Source: Candidatus Helarchaeota archaeon
GTDB lineage: Archaea; Asgardarchaeota; Lokiarchaeia; Helarchaeales; JABXJV01
Reading direction: 5' to 3'
Assembly: GCA_013375355.1 (NCBI GenBank)
Contig: JABXJV010000232.1
Location: forward strand, 1-17,560
Length of the DNA stretch: 17,560 nt
Shown: positions 15,497 to 17,560 of the stretch, piece after piece
Layout of the letters: every line of letters begins with the position of its first letter
Numbering within the stretch: the first letter of the stretch is position 1
Made by a program: the position numbers and the translations under genes
The notes under the pieces: model-generated
Seen by the model: only the letters and a program-made list of their open reading frames with translations
The model's database searches: none
What the model was told of the DNA's origin: nothing

Positions 15497-16024
15497 TTAT
15501 CGAAATTTAACTTCCCATTTATATCCCCATGAGTCTGGAGGAACTCTATGTTCATCTGGATTAGCATGATCATAAACATTATTTGCTATAGAAACTAAAA
15601 TTGTATCATCTGTTAATGACATCCAGCCATGATAAACTCCTACAGGTATAGTTAGAGTTGAAATATGTTTATCACTTAGGGTAATTTCGTTCATTTTTCC
15701 AAAGAACTCATTATTTTTTCCATCAATTTTTTTTCTAGCATCAAATAAGGCAAATTTTGCACTACCTTTAATAATTGAAAACCAATCAATTAATTCCTTA
15801 TGACCATGAAATGCTCTTACAATGTTTTTAGAATGATTCATTACCACATAAACTTCTTCAATTTTATCAATTGCAAAATCATCATCAGCCCGAATTAGAG
15901 AAATTAATGCACCTCTATCATCCACATTGATTCTATTTTTTTCAACAATCACACCAGGTAACCGTTCAGATATAATTTCTGATTTTTCATTTAAAATCCT
16001 ATTATCTAAAATTATTTCACTCAT
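15497..16024 (-). CDS. RmlC-like NDP-4-keto-6-deoxysugar 3,5-epimerase family cupin
   Basis: I place the start at ATG 16024 (175 residues), because GGTGGA lies six bases upstream. A TTG at 16036 would add four residues and swallow that site. The RmlC pattern is present: DDRGALISLIR at 35-45, VRAFHGHKELIDWFSIIKGSAKFALFDAR from about 69 (H73 in the position of the catalytic histidine, D95 in the conserved aspartate position), IPVGVYHGW at 126-134, NNVYDHANPDEHRVPPDS near the end. It is an expected cytoplasmic epimerase acting between dehydratase and reductase. It departs from classical RmlC, for example RAFHGH instead of RGLHYQ, so it may epimerise at only one carbon or act on another sugar. 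It is 21 bases after the SDR gene. Confidence 0.84.
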   Translation of the reverse strand: MSEIILDNRILNEKSEIISERLPGVIVEKNRINVDDRGALISLIRADDDFAIDKIEEVYVVMNHSKNIVRAFHGHKELIDWFSIIKGSAKFALFDARKKIDGKNNEFFGKMNEITLSDKHISTLTIPVGVYHGWMSLTDDTILVSIANNVYDHANPDEHRVPPDSWGYKWEVKFR

Positions 16025-16045
16025 ATAATCCACCAAATATATTGA

Positions 16046-17077
16046 TTAATTAATCCATTCCAGTTTTTCATTTATTTTATTCTCACTCATTAGTTTTTTA
16101 ATTTGTTCCAAAGTAATGTAAGGGGCTATTTCAAATTCGCTTAATTTTTTTTGCTCTAGACTTTGAAAAACTTCTTTTGCACCATCTTTCACTTTATTTT
16201 TAGGTTGAAATTCCAAGATATCCTTTATTTTTGTGAAATCAACTCGATACGATCTTGCATCTTTGGGATTTAAATTTAAACATTTAACTTCTGCACCTTT
16301 TTTTACAGATGCGATTATATCGGCAATCTCCTTTACTCTATAATTTTCAGAATTCATACCAACATTAAATACTTGGTCTCTTATTTCATCTATTGGTGCA
16401 ATCAGACATTTGTAAAATGCATTACAGACATCTAATATATGGATATTTGGTCTCCAAGGCATTCCATTGCTTTTCATTTCTATATATCCTTTCGTATATA
16501 GATGTCCAGTCATATTATTTACAACAAGATCAAATCTCATTCTTGGTGAAACTCCGTAAACTGTAGAATTTCTTAAGATTACTGGACAAAAGGATTTAGT
16601 TGCAAGTTCTGAGAGATCTTTTTCTGTCATTACTTTTGATTTGGCATAAGCTGTAATTGGACCTAATTCCGATTCTTCACTTAGAAAATCACCACCTTTA
16701 TAAGAACCATAAACACTACAAGATGAAGAAAAAATAAATCTCTCAATCCCAATATCCTTTGCCAATTTAGCTAATTTTATTGATGCCTTATGATTAACAT
16801 CATAGGTTATTTGGGGATTTAATTCTCCCAAAGGGTCATTGGAAATTGCAGCTAAGTGAATTATTTCATCAAATCCTTTAATATCATCTTTTTCAATATT
16901 TCTGATGTCCTTAATAATCTGCTTATTTATTATTTTGCGTTGAACATAAGAAAAATTCTGGAAAAATCCATTATCTAATCCTATAACCTCAAACCCTTTT
17001 TCCATCAAATGTTTTGTTAATACTGAACCGATGTATCCTAGATTACCAGTTACTAGAACTTTAATTTTAGTCACCAT
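16046..17077 (-). CDS. Extended SDR: NAD-dependent sugar epimerase/dehydratase
   Basis: The protein has 343 residues and starts at ATG 17077, preceded by TAGGTAA. The Rossmann motif GNLGYIG is at residues 11-17 and LDNGFF at 34-39 ends the second strand. HLAAISNDP at 74-82 and SSSCSVYGSY at 117-126 are typical of NDP-sugar epimerases. The catalytic pair is Y144/K148 (YAKSK). The C-terminal half (MPWRPNIHILDVCNAFYKCL, QVFNVGMNSENYRVKEIADII) binds the sugar. There is no TDE motif of 4,6-dehydratases, so I expect an epimerase or 4-reductase rather than the missing dehydratase. It leads the operon with the RmlC-like and RmlD-like genes, and similar sets often accompany RfbF-type enzymes. The substrate is unknown. 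Confidence 0.88.
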   Translation of the reverse strand: MVTKIKVLVTGNLGYIGSVLTKHLMEKGFEVIGLDNGFFQNFSYVQRKIINKQIIKDIRNIEKDDIKGFDEIIHLAAISNDPLGELNPQITYDVNHKASIKLAKLAKDIGIERFIFSSSCSVYGSYKGGDFLSEESELGPITAYAKSKVMTEKDLSELATKSFCPVILRNSTVYGVSPRMRFDLVVNNMTGHLYTKGYIEMKSNGMPWRPNIHILDVCNAFYKCLIAPIDEIRDQVFNVGMNSENYRVKEIADIIASVKKGAEVKCLNLNPKDARSYRVDFTKIKDILEFQPKNKVKDGAKEVFQSLEQKKLSEFEIAPYITLEQIKKLMSENKINEKLEWIN

Positions 17078-17102
17078 ACTTTACCTAAAGTCTTGTAGAA
17101 TG

Positions 17103-17122
17103 CTCCCAATTTCAGGTGGGAG
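17103..17122. other. Hairpin flanked by direct GAATGC repeats upstream of the SDR operon
   Basis: CTCCCA (17103-17108) pairs perfectly with TGGGAG (17117-17122) around an 8-base loop. The hexamer GAATGC occurs on both sides, at 17098-17103 and 17125-17130. The hairpin lies 26-45 bases before the SDR start codon, so it could be in the 5' leader of that minus-strand operon or act as a protein site. A decayed mobile-element end is another possibility. Confidence 0.45.
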
Positions 17123-17130
17123 ATGAATGC

Positions 17131-17140
17131 AATATAATTT
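17131..17140 (-). promoter_or_regulatory. TATA-like box for the minus-strand sugar operon
   Basis: Read on the minus strand this is AAATTATATT. Initiation about 25 bases downstream would fall near 17110, within or just before the hairpin at 17103-17122, leaving a leader of about 30 bases before the ATG at 17077. Confidence 0.35.
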
Positions 17141-17172
17141 CAGTTTTTTCATTTTTCATTAAATCTGTTTCG

Positions 17173-17181
17173 TTTAAATAT
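17173..17181 (+). promoter_or_regulatory. TATA-like box upstream of the candidate structured RNA
   Basis: TTTAAATAT at 17173-17181 is a plausible archaeal TATA box. Its expected initiation point near 17200-17205 coincides with the abrupt rise in G+C content. Confidence 0.4.
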
Positions 17182-17199
17182 GTTTTTAAGTAATAACAA

Positions 17200-17391
17200 A
17201 CTGATGAGTGATCATCCTTCCCGAAAAACAGTTCGCACGGGAAGTAAAATAACTTGCGAGAGCTGGCAGAGAACTGTCAGGTGTTGTCCACAGGGCATCG
17301 ATGTGGTGGTCTTGGGGAGCATAAATCTCCTTCCTTTACGTAGGAGTTGTTCAAAAATGTCTATTCTTAAAATAAGACATTATTTTTTTTT
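17200..17391 (+). ncRNA. Candidate structured non-coding RNA of unknown family
   Basis: By my count 74 of the 150 bases at 17201-17350 are G or C, about 49%, far above the flanks. Stems visible on the plus strand: CTTCCCG (17217-17223) with CGGGAAG (17238-17244), seven perfect pairs; CTGGCAG (17263-17269) with CTGTCAG (17274-17280), seven pairs including one G-U, around an AGAA loop; CCACA (17288-17292) with TGTGG (17302-17306); and GGAG/CTCC around 17316-17330. A final hairpin and T-run close the unit at 17356-17391. A TATA-like box lies about 25 bases before the G+C rise. In A+T-rich genomes such islands are often structural RNAs. I could not match it to tRNA, SRP RNA, RNase P RNA or a riboswitch. 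The strand is inferred from the terminator and TATA box. Confidence 0.55.
17356..17391 (+). terminator. Hairpin plus T9 run ending the candidate RNA
   Basis: AATGTCTATT pairs with AATAAGACATT (one bulged A) across a short loop at 17356-17381, followed by nine T at 17383-17391. It resembles an intrinsic terminator; the T-run alone would suffice for archaeal polymerase. This supports transcription of the region on the plus strand. Confidence 0.55.
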
Positions 17392-17456
17392 AGTAATGAT
17401 TGTAAAATTTTAATATTAATTTTTATTGAATATTTTGAAATATTATCAATTAACTT

Positions 17457-17466
17457 AAAAAAAAAA
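17457..17466 (-). terminator. T10 run after the transporter gene (minus strand)
   Basis: Ten A on the plus strand read as T10 on the minus strand, beginning 13 bases past the transporter stop codon. It is a good archaeal U-tract terminator and separates the transporter from anything further left. Confidence 0.5.
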
Positions 17467-17479
17467 GGTGTTGAATGAA

Positions 17480-17560
17480 TTATCTCTCTTTTTCTATTTC
17501 TTCTAGAGTTTTTTGTTTTGTTTCAAGAGGTTTCATCACTATTGCCAATAAGAAGACCAA
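17480..17560 (-). CDS. C-terminus of an MFS sugar-porter-like transporter, cut by the window edge
   Basis: Reading inward from the right edge on the minus strand gives 26 residues and then TAA at 17482-17480. They begin with a hydrophobic helix end (LVFLLAIV) and continue as MKPLETKQKTLEEIEKER. This matches the sugar-porter ending in which the last helix is followed by a PETKGxxLEEIE motif; here proline is two residues before ETK and glycine is replaced by glutamine. It would be a membrane transporter for a sugar or similar solute, with this tail in the cytoplasm. With so little of the gene visible, the family is probable and the substrate unknown. It is followed by a T10 tract. Confidence 0.6.
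   Translation of the reverse strand: MVFLLAIVMKPLETKQKTLEEIEKER

Larger units (their letters stand above)
17078..17479. other. 402-base region without a confident protein gene
   Basis: From left to right it holds the upstream region of the SDR gene with a 6-bp hairpin (17103-17122), a pair of back-to-back TATA-like boxes (about 17131-17140 for the minus strand, 17173-17181 for the plus strand), the G+C-rich structured segment described as a candidate RNA (about 17200-17391), an A+T-rich spacer, and an A10 tract that is a T-run on the minus strand. The translated frames across the G+C-rich part have no recognisable protein character. Confidence 0.65.

Noticed and set aside
17200..17230. Possible C/D box guide RNA or hammerhead core (CTGATGAG)
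   Set aside because: There is no matching second box pair at guide-RNA spacing, and the strands needed for a hammerhead (GAAA junction with flanking stems) do not pair.
17165..17290. Possible 5S rRNA
   Set aside because: GTTCGCACGGGAAGT resembles the 5S loop C region (TTCGAACCCGGAAGT), but I could not build helix I, helix II or the loop E arm around it. The match is probably coincidental; a covariance search would settle it.
17180..17413. 77-codon plus-strand open frame across the G+C-rich island
   Set aside because: It has no recognisable motif, runs through the hairpin/T-run into A+T-rich sequence, and the same bases form good stems. An RNA explains it better.
1..17560. CRISPR arrays, tRNA/rRNA genes, intact transposases
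   Set aside because: I saw no regularly spaced repeats, no cloverleaf or rRNA signature, and no transposase or integrase motifs in any frame.

Overview
The window is A+T-rich and reads as a chromosomal segment of an archaeon. The marker is a ribosomal-protein run of archaeal/eukaryotic type (uS19, uL22, uS3, uL29, RNase P protein Rpp29, uS17, an unrecognised gene, uL14, uL24, eS4, uL5); eS4 and Rpp29 have no bacterial counterpart. Very low G+C, frequent TTG/GTG starts, a broken ribosomal operon and bacterial-type nucleotide-sugar genes would fit a Lokiarchaeia-like Asgard archaeon, but that lineage call is a guess. There are no rRNA or tRNA genes, CRISPR arrays or intact insertion sequences.

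Layout. Positions 1-5307 hold a cell-surface glycan block. On the minus strand are an alkaline-phosphatase-superfamily protein cut by the left edge and a family 2 glycosyltransferase. Diverging from them on the plus strand are a polysaccharide flippase and a GT4 glycosyltransferase. A second GT4 gene converges on the first, and their 3' ends overlap by 16 bp. Positions 5308-5749 are non-coding. Next come two small, convergent, clearly paralogous two-helix membrane proteins (5750-6082 plus, 6186-6476 minus) of a family I do not recognise. A bifunctional phosphoglucose/phosphomannose isomerase (6728-7843) links central sugar metabolism to nucleotide-sugar supply.

Positions 8103-13676 are the ribosomal operon, with tight spacing throughout. 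Inside it, between uS17 and uL14, sits a 249-residue protein with a helical N-terminus, a proline/lysine-rich linker and a helical C-terminal domain. The operon starts at uS19 without L3-L4-L23-L2 and ends at uL5 without S14-S8-L6.

Positions 13760-17077 are a second sugar block: a glucose-1-phosphate cytidylyltransferase-like enzyme on the plus strand, converging on a minus-strand operon of an extended SDR epimerase/dehydratase, an RmlC-like cupin and an RmlD-like reductase. These probably make an activated deoxysugar for the glycans handled by the first block. No 4,6-dehydratase is visible.

The right end holds a stretch of about 190 bases that is close to 50% G+C, has several good stems and ends in a hairpin plus T-run: the best candidate for an undescribed structured RNA. 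The last 81 bases are the C-terminus of a sugar-porter-like MFS transporter on the minus strand.
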